Source of the DNA: Plasmodium coatneyi
Lineage: Eukaryota; Apicomplexa; Aconoidasida; Haemosporida; Plasmodiidae
NCBI RefSeq assembly: GCF_001680005.1
Contig: NC_033561.1
Location: 806,001-870,000 of the forward strand
Direction: 5' to 3'
DNA: 64,000 nucleotides
Shown in pieces: positions 1 to 8,928 of the stretch; the first letter of the stretch is position 1, and each line of letters starts with the position of its first letter. The position numbers were made by a program, and so were the translations under genes. The notes beneath the pieces were generated by a model. That model did no database searches, had not been told where the DNA came from, and saw only the letters and a list, made by a program, of their open reading frames with translations.

Positions 1-894
1 GTCTGCACGATGAGGAGGAAGTCGACGTGGTGGTCACGACTTCACAAAACTACAACGAGTTCGAAATGGTCCAGAAAACGCAGAACATGCATTTATTCTT
101 CACGAAGCTGCTGAATGGGAAGTATGACTTTGATTTTTTGCATGATCAACCGGGGGGGAATGCACAGGGTGGAAAGGGCCAAAATGGCGAAACTAAAAAG
201 CGGCTGTTGAATTTTTTCAGAAGAGGGGTTTACGACAAGACAGCAGTCGAGAGGAAGGATAAAAAAAAGGAACAGAAAAGAACTAAGCTGAAACACATGC
301 TAGCCAATTTGGTTGACGATTTGGCTAGTATAGAAAAAATAAAAATATTATTCACCTATATCTTATTTTTGAAAATAAAACGACACATCCTGATGAGGAA
401 CATACGCCAAGTGGATAGAGTGACTAGCGAACTGAAGGCCGAATACCAAAACAGAGTCCTCTACAAGAAGCACCTCATCAATTTGCAGCGGAAGATGGCT
501 GACCAGATCGATGAGTTGGAACAGGACATCCTTATACGGAACAAGCTGAAGGGCACCCTCATCCGTGTCATAGAAGACGGAACGTGTAAGGGAGGAGAGA
601 AAATCGGTGTGCAGGGAAACGACGTAGTGCAGTTGCCACGTTACGCAGCAGTTGCCACTTTACGCAGTCGTTGTTGCAAGACCATCCATGTGCAGGTGTC
701 CACACGGGGTCACTTCTTTCTAGGGCCTTGCACCTTCCTAATTATACTTCTCCCTTATTTAACCCCCCCTTTTTTCAGTCTACCAGAAGGATGAGAAGGT
801 CGAAAAGGAGATCAACACCCCCTCGGAGTCGACACCGCAATCTGGCCCAGGCGCTTTGGAAGAGCAGATACCCCCAGAGAAAAAACAAAAATAA
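1..894 (+). CDS. 3' part of a coiled-coil protein gene, cut by the window edge
   Basis: The reading frame is already open at base 3, so the start lies outside the window. I read two exons, 1-585 and 779-894. The donor is T|GTAAGG after base 585 and the acceptor is TTTTTTCAG before base 779. The join keeps the frame (phase 1) and the gene ends at TAA 892-894. The visible protein has an Asn/Gly-rich stretch, a basic Lys/Arg patch, a hydrophobic-helical segment (KIKILFTYILFLKIKRHILM) and then a heptad-like coiled coil ending in DQIDELEQDILIRNKLKGTL. The last exon encodes a Glu/Pro/Ser-rich tail. I do not recognise the family. A cytoskeletal, kinetochore or axonemal coiled-coil protein would fit, but nothing decides this. 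Translation continuing past base 585 soon reaches low-quality sequence, which supports the intron. Confidence 0.7.
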
Positions 895-1917
895 TGTGAA
901 GCAACATGACATGGGTTTTTACTTCGTGAAGGTACTTCCCTGAAGGAGCTGATTGGCGATGTGTGCAACTCATGTTTGGGGTACATATCCAATTAGAAAA
1001 AATGGGATTACATTTTCATGTAGATTTTTTTTTTTTTTTTTTTTTTTTTGTGAAGAGGCTCCTTTCAACTGGCAACAGGTGTGATGTAGCACCAATTAAG
1101 TTGGTTTCTATTCGCTTTACGCATCCTTACAAGGTGGGCTTCTGAAGGAGGGGGCTCACCCAGTGGGTCATATCACAATAGTGAGCATTAGAGTAATGAC
1201 GAACAGGTTACCTTCGCGTGTTGCGTTGTGCATTTCGGAACAGTTGCAGTGCGAATGTGCTGGTTTGTTCGGCTCATATTTCTTTGCGGTCACCCCGAGC
1301 CCGTTTTCGCATTTTGCGGGTGAGGCCATCGTAAACACAGCAGCATCAACACATTCTTGTATCGGATTTTTGTTCTTAATACTAGTTGGTCGTGCGTGGC
1401 AGGTATATGGCTTATGTAGGCAAGGAGATATTCCTTTTGCCGTTTTTTTTTTTTTTTTTTTTTATGTATTTTTTTTTGGGCTCTATTTTGTGTTTTTCGT
1501 TGTGCTCTTTGTTATGCTCTTTGTAGTGCCCTTTTTTTGTGTTTTTTTTTCTCTATTTTTTTTTTCATGTGCGTCCCGCTGGTTAACAGGCTATGATCAG
1601 CGAAAGGAGGTCTCTGTGAAACGCCCATTTTGTGCAAAGCATAGCAGTAGTGAAACGAATACATGTATGAGCGGGTGATCGTGTTAGGTCACATGTAGGG
1701 ACGACGTTTTCTGGCAGATTTGCAGGGGCCCTTCCACCCGGTTGAGTGTACCAGCACAACACAACCCAGTGTGTGCTAATCCGAAAGGGAGAGCAGTTCC
1801 CCCCTACACTGTTTTGAATAATCGCTGAAAAACATGTCCTGAGGGAAAAATAAAATAAAATAACTTTTTGTCCTACATGGCCACAAAAATAAGGTTAAAA
1901 ACGTTGACAGGAAAAAA
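895..1917. other. intergenic region with long T tracts
   Basis: About 1.0 kb between two plus-strand genes. It holds T tracts at 1025-1049 and 1443-1463 and a generally T-rich stretch to about 1570. The last 100 bases before the next ATG are A-rich (1845-1917), typical of a Plasmodium 5' leader. I see no convincing gene. Confidence 0.6.
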
Positions 1918-4671
1918 ATGCCCGTGCTAATTGGCTTTCTCCTGTTGCCCCTTCTGTTATTCGATTTTTACGACACACTCAAGTTAAGAAACAGCGCAGA
2001 TCGTATCATCCACGTGTCTGAAAAGGGGGGCTGTTTGCCAAACCCGTGGTCGTTGAGTCATAGTATAAATGCAAGGCATCTCTTTATTCACAACAAGAAT
2101 GGATTTGAAGGCAGGCTCAAATTTGATAGGAAGAACGCGGGTGTGCAACGGAGGAAGGAGGAGCTGTTCCTCAGTAGAGACGAACCGGGCTTTGCAAAAA
2201 ACGAAATGAAAATAGAGACCTTTAAGAGCCCAAGTGGGAATGAATTCCTATGCACCAAACTGGTGATGAATGATCAGGAGAAGAGGTTCATCGTGGACCT
2301 GTGCAGTGACAACAGTTTTTTGTTTTCACGGGGGGAAGACATCCTCCTTAAAAGTAATCGTAGCAATGGTGTTGCCCCAACCGAATCGGAGAGGGGACCC
2401 CCTCATCTCCTGTTCGGACGAGAAGACGTGCAAAATGTGCACGAAGAGCTCTACCTGAACAATACCAAGGTGGATGTAGAGAGAGTGGTGAAGGCAAAGG
2501 AAAGTAGGGAGAAGAAAGTTTTTCAATTCTACCTAATGGAAGAAAAACAAATGGACAAGAATTTAGATGGGATTATCGGATTTGATTTTTTTTCCAACTT
2601 TGACTCCTTCCTGTTTGATACGATTCGTATGAAGATAGAGTTAGGTGGGGACGCCGCTTCGAATAAACTACAGGAGCAGTGGGCAAGCACCCCCGATGGG
2701 CACTGCCACAAAGTAGACCTACACAACTATAGCAATCACATAAAATATTTCAGCGTAGATGTAAATAACCAGCTGTATAAGGGTCTCCTAGATTCGGGCA
2801 CTTCAAAGACGCTGCTCATAAACAGTGACGTGAAATTGGAAAGGGAAGACGAACGGGGTGATGATAGCGTCCCTGTAGAGAATATACTAAACCAGAGGTT
2901 CACGGTGAGGAAATTAAAAAAGGTTAATCGCTTTGCTATTCTGTCGAAGGAGAGTGAAGTAGGAATGCCCCTCCAAATGAAGGAATTATATGCAAATGAA
3001 AATGTGTTCCCATATTTGGACTCCAACGTAGTTTTGCTCGGTTTGGACTTTTTGCTGAACCGCAAGTTCCTCTTCGATTTAAAAAATGGCAAGCTCTACA
3101 TGTACTGTGAAGGGACTACGTGTTCACCTCACGCTATGAGTGAAGGCAACCTTGTTAGCGGTTCTGCCACCAGTGGGGCAAACAATTCCATCATTGATCA
3201 TCTGAAGGTGGACCAAAAGTGCGCCGAAATATATGAACAGCTGAAAAGCAAAAAGCTAAGCTTCCTCAATATAACAAACGAGTTAGAAAAAGACAACATA
3301 GATATGCAGGATTGTAAAAGCACTAACGATGTGATTAGGAGGTATGCCATAAAGGTTATCTACGGGAAGGAATACCTCCCAAGGAGGGAACCAACTAGGA
3401 AGGATCCCGAATTTGAGCAAAGATACAAAGAGATGACTACCTTCTTTAAGAAATTATCCCCAGAGGAAAAACAGAACATGCTAAATAAGATGGTTCACAC
3501 TTTGAGGAGTGACTACAGAGATGGTAGTTTTGGGGACCCTTCATCTGGAGGAAGTGATCCAACGAATGAGCAACACAACCCCCCGCGTAATAATCACGAG
3601 TATGAAAGGGCATCCGAAATAATAGAAAAGTACGTAACACAGGAAATTGAAAAGAAGCAATATTCCTTGCACCGATTCAAGTCTTGCAACGCAAATCGAA
3701 GGAATGAAAAGGCAGTGGAAGAAGAATACACCCATTTGAGTGCCCTTTACAATGCACACCCGGAGTTTAGCTTCGAAATATTAAACGACTTTAAAAGGGA
3801 ACTCTCTGCCCGACGCATCAATGTGAATGCACTGCAGAGTGAAAACGATATAATACGAAAAGTGGCAGAGACACGGGTGTACAACCAGAATGCGAATTCG
3901 AACAAGGAGGGTAGAAACAGGAAGAGGAAAAATATCATCGTGAGGAGATTCTCAAATGACGATAATAATATACACACACAAATTATAATTAGACGTAATG
4001 GATTGGATCCAGATGACGATGACAGTGAAGACAACACAGAGGAAGGGAAGGACGGCAAGTACCATCAGTATGGCAACATGGAAAGGATGGATGATCTTTT
4101 TCCTAACTCCCTGTTTTCAGGAATATTTAAAAATTTCTTCGGGGATAGTAACCGAAGTGAACACTACCGTAGTGGGGGCGACGACACTGATGACGCTGGG
4201 GGGGATGATGGAGAAGAGGGTCACCAGGATGGAGACCTACTCTCCGAACTGAACAACTTCTTTGGTTTTGGCAACATGGGGGAAAACTTTTTTAGGAAAA
4301 AAAAAAAAAGCGTCATAGGGTTCAAAACGAAGGAACCCACAAATGGAAATGCTGATCCAGAAGGGGAGGGTAAGAAAAAAGGGAACGGCACTTCGGGTGA
4401 CACTTCGAACGACATTTCGAGCGACATTTCAAATGCCATAAAGGAGGAGAAGGACACGGATATTATCTACCTGCTGAACAAAGTGCAGAAGCTTAATGAC
4501 GCCAATTTGAAAAGCTTCATTTTGCAATCGCTCAAGAATGACAACGTGCGTAGGATCCTCGTCGACGCGCTGAAGAAGGGCTACCAGAGCGCCCACGAGG
4601 AATGCCGCACGCAGGGTGACAACAAGGGGATGTACCTCCTGCAGATGCTGAAGCAAACGGGCATCTTCTGA
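1918..4671 (+). CDS. secreted protein with two aspartyl-protease-like lobes and an acidic C-terminal region
   Basis: This is a single-exon gene of 917 residues. It begins with a signal peptide (MPVLIGFLLLPLLLF), so it enters the secretory pathway. Two lobes of retropepsin/pepsin type can be seen. Lobe 2 has a proper LLDSGTSKTLL active-site loop (290-300) and the later VVLLGLDFLL element (371-380). Lobe 1 has the matching hydrophobic element DGIIGFDFFSNFDSFLFD (217-234), but its active-site loop reads FIVDLCSDNSFLF (124-136), so the usual D-T/S-G is DLC. A helical motif follows at about 440-480 and recurs at about 620-660 (SFLNITNELEKDNIDMQDC versus SFEILNDFKRELSARRIN). Next come acidic low-complexity sequence and a charged C-terminus. 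It is none of the ten plasmepsins I know. It may be an inactive or half-active protease, or a binding protein using that fold. The family match is inferred from motifs. Confidence 0.85.
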   Translation: MPVLIGFLLLPLLLFDFYDTLKLRNSADRIIHVSEKGGCLPNPWSLSHSINARHLFIHNKNGFEGRLKFDRKNAGVQRRKEELFLSRDEPGFAKNEMKIETFKSPSGNEFLCTKLVMNDQEKRFIVDLCSDNSFLFSRGEDILLKSNRSNGVAPTESERGPPHLLFGREDVQNVHEELYLNNTKVDVERVVKAKESREKKVFQFYLMEEKQMDKNLDGIIGFDFFSNFDSFLFDTIRMKIELGGDAASNKLQEQWASTPDGHCHKVDLHNYSNHIKYFSVDVNNQLYKGLLDSGTSKTLLINSDVKLEREDERGDDSVPVENILNQRFTVRKLKKVNRFAILSKESEVGMPLQMKELYANENVFPYLDSNVVLLGLDFLLNRKFLFDLKNGKLYMYCEGTTCSPHAMSEGNLVSGSATSGANNSIIDHLKVDQKCAEIYEQLKSKKLSFLNITNELEKDNIDMQDCKSTNDVIRRYAIKVIYGKEYLPRREPTRKDPEFEQRYKEMTTFFKKLSPEEKQNMLNKMVHTLRSDYRDGSFGDPSSGGSDPTNEQHNPPRNNHEYERASEIIEKYVTQEIEKKQYSLHRFKSCNANRRNEKAVEEEYTHLSALYNAHPEFSFEILNDFKRELSARRINVNALQSENDIIRKVAETRVYNQNANSNKEGRNRKRKNIIVRRFSNDDNNIHTQIIIRRNGLDPDDDDSEDNTEEGKDGKYHQYGNMERMDDLFPNSLFSGIFKNFFGDSNRSEHYRSGGDDTDDAGGDDGEEGHQDGDLLSELNNFFGFGNMGENFFRKKKKSVIGFKTKEPTNGNADPEGEGKKKGNGTSGDTSNDISSDISNAIKEEKDTDIIYLLNKVQKLNDANLKSFILQSLKNDNVRRILVDALKKGYQSAHEECRTQGDNKGMYLLQMLKQTGIF

Positions 4672-5297
4672 GGGGGAGCCGTAAATCGATAAATCGGTAA
4701 ATCGCTGAATTGGTGAGGAGGTCTCTACAAAGATTCTGCGAAGCGGCCACAGGCGCACCGTCGAACCGGTGACCCACTCGTGTGCGGCGCCTTTTGTTCT
4801 GTAAAAAATATTTCTTCACTGTTGCTTTTTTTTTTCTCAAATTTTTTCAAAATTTACGCCCCTATCCGAGCCATTTTGCAAATGGGCTAAGCTGTTTACG
4901 TTTTTGCATTCTGCGTTTGGGGCGATTTTTTCACCTACATGCTCGTGCGGTGCGCGCTCTCCATGTGACGAATGCCCCTACGCACACGCCCCACGTGGTG
5001 CCTTTTCCTTTTCAACCAAACAACATCGGGGGGGCACAGTTGGCCATGCCACCACCCCTGCCAGTTTAATTTATCATTTGTGTTATGTCGTCGCCTTGAG
5101 GGGCTCACCAGGAGAAACGCGGGAAAATCACGCAGTTGGGATACCGTTCAAATGAGCCATTTCCTTTGCCCCCGTTGAGCCTACTTTCTCTTAACCCAAT
5201 TCTTTTTATTTTTCCCCAAGTAGTAGATTGGCCGCTTTTGTCACGGGTTGAAGGAGCAAACTGCTGCATTCTGCCATTCGCTTTTAATTAGCACAAC
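4672..5297. other. intergenic region with a short degenerate tandem repeat
   Basis: About 630 bases between two plus-strand genes. Just after the upstream stop there is a degenerate 8-9 base repeat of the form TAAATCGA/TAAATCGG (4682-4707). The rest is T-rich with no gene-like structure. Small open frames at 4782-5178 overlap in three frames and look like chance. Confidence 0.5.
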
Positions 5298-6368
5298 ATG
5301 AAGCGTATCCTTTGGGAAGGAAAAAGAGGAAGAACCTCCCTCCGCCCGTTCCGCCCGTTCGTAAATTTGGGCTACTTACACAACGTGGGGAGGAAGGACG
5401 TGCACACAGCCCGGTACCTCTGCCTGAACAACGACAAGCGGACTCTCAACAAGTTGGCAAATTTAAAAAACATCCACCTGAAGAAAAACACCTGCACAGG
5501 CAAAATGGAAATATTCATCGACGATTCGATTTTGTTAACAAATGGGAAGAACGTACTTTCCTTCGAGAGCTTCGATCTGTGCTTTTTGATAAAGCATGAG
5601 TTACTGCGAAATAGGGAGAAGATGGATTTGCAGAAAATGCCCTTAACCTTGACGGCTAACAATTTGGTCGATTTTTTGGAGGGGGCGGTACCCCAAGGGG
5701 AAGACAAAATGCACACCAAAGAGGAGGATAAAAAGGTGCACTTCCAACAGCAGAGAGCCATCATGGAAAATAAAATCTTTGAAAATTTTCAAAACGATTT
5801 AATTCTTTACCAAAATGGACAGCCAAATATGATGGACAGAGTGAAGAAGGGGGGAGAGTCCCAAACGATTGACTTGCCGAAAAGTCTTAATTATGTAGAA
5901 AATTACAAAATAAAAAATTTGACGGAGGAAGAAAATAATGTGTACAATAAATACATTTCAATTTTTGAAAACATCCATGGAGTTAAGTTAAAAAGAGCAA
6001 ATCACTTCGAAACTCCTGTGCAGGATTTTCATGTGGAAGAGAAAATAAAAAATTTGATAAAAAATATGAACAGTTCAGGCATTTTTTTATTTTACAAATG
6101 CACACAAATTTTGAATTCCTTCGTTTTTAGTTACCTATTTTTGCATGGGTATATAGGTTATAAGGATGTGTATCGGTGCTGCAACTTGGAGTCCATTTAT
6201 CAGTTTTTCAAATGGGGTTACGTGTACGACGTGCACGGCGCAAAGGACGCGGGCGCGCTGCTCGCCCTGTCGTCGTTGCGCGTGTTTGAGGCGCTCCTCC
6301 GGCGGGAAGAGGTGATGAAAATTGACCAATCAGAATGGCTAATAAAAATGGCTAATCAGAATGGCTAA
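5298..6368 (+). CDS. ATP12: ATP12-like mitochondrial F1-ATPase assembly chaperone
   Basis: 356 residues in one exon, starting at an ATG in normal leader context with a basic, Arg-rich N-terminus that fits mitochondrial import. ATP12 (ATPAF2) binds the F1 alpha subunit in the matrix and prevents its aggregation before hexamer assembly. Three family landmarks are visible: the N-terminal beta domain MEIFIDDSILLTNGKNVLSF (70-89) followed by a KMPLTLTANNLVDFL segment (113-127), where the family has MPLT..........ID; a short FQNDLILYQNGQP (164-176), equivalent to the TDTLCYR....P element; and the helical end with FEN-IHGVKL, then YQFFKWGYVYDVHG (301-314) and an alanine/leucine helix, matching the family's Q...WG.VE..HD....RL.AA..F. 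An insertion of charged residues (130-155) is typical of Plasmodium. The last 12 residues are encoded by a 13-base tandem repeat that runs past the stop. Identification is by motif order only. Confidence 0.78.
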   Translation: MKRILWEGKRGRTSLRPFRPFVNLGYLHNVGRKDVHTARYLCLNNDKRTLNKLANLKNIHLKKNTCTGKMEIFIDDSILLTNGKNVLSFESFDLCFLIKHELLRNREKMDLQKMPLTLTANNLVDFLEGAVPQGEDKMHTKEEDKKVHFQQQRAIMENKIFENFQNDLILYQNGQPNMMDRVKKGGESQTIDLPKSLNYVENYKIKNLTEEENNVYNKYISIFENIHGVKLKRANHFETPVQDFHVEEKIKNLIKNMNSSGIFLFYKCTQILNSFVFSYLFLHGYIGYKDVYRCCNLESIYQFFKWGYVYDVHGAKDAGALLALSSLRVFEALLRREEVMKIDQSEWLIKMANQNG

Positions 6369-6388
6369 TCAAAACGACTAATCAAAAC
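6324..6388 (+). repeat. 13-base tandem repeat spanning the ATP12 stop codon
   Basis: Five degenerate units of the form GGCTAATCARAAY (6324, 6337, 6350, 6363, 6376). Units 1-4 encode the protein's last residues and the stop TAA (6366-6368) lies inside unit 4. Confidence 0.85.
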
Positions 6389-6489
6389 GACAAAGCGAGA
6401 TGACCTTGCAGGATGACGAAGTAAGTGGTGATGCGAAATGTGTAGATGAAATGGCCCTACTGCACGAACGGCTTAGTGCTCCCCCTTGA

Positions 6490-8709
6490 CTACGACACGG
6501 TGACCGTCTTGGCGAGGCAGCGTGGGCGGTCGGGGTTGTTGCCCCGTGCAACGGAGGTGTAGTAGGCGAGCATCTGCAGGGGGATGACGGCCAGCAGGGG
6601 GGTCAGCAGCCCGTTGTTGGGGATTAAAATAATGTCATCGGCAAAGTGCTTGCACAGGTCTTCGTCGTCCGTCAGGCAAATGATGTGCGCACCCCTGGAC
6701 TTTATCTGCTCACCCGTATTGATCATTACATTTTTGGAGGGGTCATTAAAGACGAGCATAATTACAGGCATGTTTTCTTCCCCACCGAGGAGTGCATAGG
6801 GTCCGTGTTTTAAGGCACTTCCAGTAAATCCTTCGCAGTGAATATAAGTGAGTTCTTTAATTTTTAGGGCCCCTTCCAAGGCGATTGGGTAGCTTAACCC
6901 GTTTCCCACAATGAGCATCGACTTCGCATTGGTGAGTTTATTAGCAAGCATTTTGCACTTCGCTTCACATGATTTAACAGTTGTACCAGCATATAGGGGA
7001 AGTCTATGCATGGAATTGATTAAGGCGCTTACCTTAGAGTGGGAAGAGTGGTAGGTTCCCTTTTTGTTTTGAAAAAACCAAATAGCTATTAATGTGAGGA
7101 CGGACACTTCTGCAGTGAAACACTTGGTGGAAGCAACTCCAACTTCTCTTCCAGCATTTAGATACACGCCCCGTCCAGTCATATTAGCAATAGTAGATCC
7201 AACAGAATTAACAACAGACAACTTTTTTAAATTCAGATCGTCAGCTAATTTACAAGCCTTAATAACATCCCTCGTTTCTCCACTTTGCGATATGAAGATA
7301 ACTCCTTCCTTTTCCTTCGGGATGACGGAAACGTTGAAGTCTGTAGGATCCATGACCTGGACTGTGTTGAAGCAATTCAAGTAGTGCATTACATACTTTG
7401 CAAAAAGTGCAGCATAGTACGACGTCCCACAACCGATCAGCATAATATTTTCAATCTGGGAGAGTTCATCTACGTAGGGATCTAGACCCCCTAATTTTAC
7501 GGAGCTATTTAGAATGCTAAATCTGCCACCATTATTTAACGTCTTGGATAAGGTAATTGATTGCTCATGTATTTCCTTCAGTGTCCAGTGAGGAAAAGGG
7601 TGGGGTGTCTTCTGTATAACAACCTCTGGTATGCTTTCCACTTTCTTATCCATTTTTAGGTCATTTATCTTGTCCTTATTGATGGATAAAATTTCTCCGT
7701 TTTTTAGGGAAATGTATTCATTCGTAAACATGAAAAGGGCTGAGTGTTCCGATGCGACAAAAATTTCATTATCCTTGAACCCAATGTGTAGTGGCGAACC
7801 GTTCGCCGCAAGGATCATTTCGTCTGGGTGGTCCTTATGTATTATGCAGAAGCTCCATGTGCCTTCCAATTGCCTAATTGCGGAGAGCACTGCGTTTTGG
7901 AAACTCTCCTTCTGGTCTAGAAAGTAACCTATCAAATTGGCTACCACCTCTGTGTCGGTGTTAGACTTAAAGGGAATCTTCTTCCCTAATAAGAAGCTCT
8001 TCAACTCTCTGTAATTTTCTATAATGCCATTATGAACGATGCTAATCCGTTCGTTGTAGTCCATGTGCGGGTGAGCATTTTCATCCACTTTGCATCCATG
8101 TGTTGCCCACCTCGTGTGTGCAATTCCTATTTTATCATTTTTGTGACTAGCAGAATAATTTTCTCTCAGTTTTTCTATAGCGTCACTGGTCGAGCTGCTG
8201 GCATACTTGGTCGTCTTTAAAGTTCCATTGGTGCGGCTTATGGTGGACATGCCACAGGAGTCGTAGCCCCTATTTTGCAACACCTCAATCCCATCGAACA
8301 GAATTTTCGAGGCGTCTCTGTTGCCTAGGTAGGCCATAATCCCGCAACAGCTAGCTATTTCGTTTCTCATACGTGGGGGGGTAAGAAAGTTCCATCTTTT
8401 TTTCTTCCCCCTTTGATCCCCATCTTCTGCGCTGTTTAGAAGCAGGTGCAGTCCACCGATGGTTGCCGCGATGAGGAGGGCCGTCCGTGTGGGGGTGCGC
8501 TCACCCCGGTGGTCCCTTGCCCCGTCACCCGTGCACCACAGGGCCAACTGCAAGGGTGCACGTGCACTACCACTGGTACCACCAGCGCAGTAGTGGCCAC
8601 TTGTGCCTCTCCTCCCATGTGTAAAGCGCGTCTTTCCCGTGGATGCTGAAAACCCATTTTCTATTCTCCTGAGCATTTTGCTCAGCAGGGTTTTGAAGGC
8701 CCCCTTCAT
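6490..8709 (-). CDS. GFPT: glutamine:fructose-6-phosphate aminotransferase (isomerising), with an N-terminal extension
   Basis: 739 residues in one exon. It makes glucosamine-6-phosphate from fructose-6-phosphate and glutamine, the entry step to UDP-GlcNAc for GPI anchors and glycans. The glutaminase domain starts at CGIMAYLGN (catalytic Cys122) and keeps IAHTRWATHG, HNGIIENY and the TDTEV loop. Two SIS isomerase domains follow: IGCGTSYYAALFAKYV and SQSGETRDV near residues 427-480, then VGNGLSYPIALEGALKIKEL and EGFTGSALKHGP near 600-640. The C-terminus, RPRCLAKTVTVS, is canonical. Residues 1-121 are an extension with a basic start, a low-complexity part and a hydrophobic stretch TALLIAATIGGLHLLL (76-91). 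In most homologues the cysteine follows the initiator Met directly. No ATG adjoins CGI here and I see no splice that would place one there. It converges on ATP12 with 121 bases between the stop codons. Confidence 0.96.
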   Translation of the reverse strand: MKGAFKTLLSKMLRRIENGFSASTGKTRFTHGRRGTSGHYCAGGTSGSARAPLQLALWCTGDGARDHRGERTPTRTALLIAATIGGLHLLLNSAEDGDQRGKKKRWNFLTPPRMRNEIASCCGIMAYLGNRDASKILFDGIEVLQNRGYDSCGMSTISRTNGTLKTTKYASSSTSDAIEKLRENYSASHKNDKIGIAHTRWATHGCKVDENAHPHMDYNERISIVHNGIIENYRELKSFLLGKKIPFKSNTDTEVVANLIGYFLDQKESFQNAVLSAIRQLEGTWSFCIIHKDHPDEMILAANGSPLHIGFKDNEIFVASEHSALFMFTNEYISLKNGEILSINKDKINDLKMDKKVESIPEVVIQKTPHPFPHWTLKEIHEQSITLSKTLNNGGRFSILNSSVKLGGLDPYVDELSQIENIMLIGCGTSYYAALFAKYVMHYLNCFNTVQVMDPTDFNVSVIPKEKEGVIFISQSGETRDVIKACKLADDLNLKKLSVVNSVGSTIANMTGRGVYLNAGREVGVASTKCFTAEVSVLTLIAIWFFQNKKGTYHSSHSKVSALINSMHRLPLYAGTTVKSCEAKCKMLANKLTNAKSMLIVGNGLSYPIALEGALKIKELTYIHCEGFTGSALKHGPYALLGGEENMPVIMLVFNDPSKNVMINTGEQIKSRGAHIICLTDDEDLCKHFADDIILIPNNGLLTPLLAVIPLQMLAYYTSVARGNNPDRPRCLAKTVTVS

Positions 8710-8910
8710 CGCATCCTGGGGTTAAGCAAATACTTGGGCTGCGAAGAGCGCTATGGCGGGGGCATGCTAACGCCGTATGCTACACCTGGCTCATTGTGCC
8801 GATGCTTGCTTTACACCTCACCGAGTGTGTCTAGCAGCGATTGGTTTCGTGCGCGCTTTCGTTCCGTTGGCTGGGACTTTGTTCTTTATCTTTTTATGAT
8901 TTTTTCCTCC

Positions 8911-8928
8911 ATATATATATATATATAT
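8911..8928. repeat. (AT)9 microsatellite
   Basis: Nine AT units in a row in the leader/promoter region of GFPT. Confidence 0.9.
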
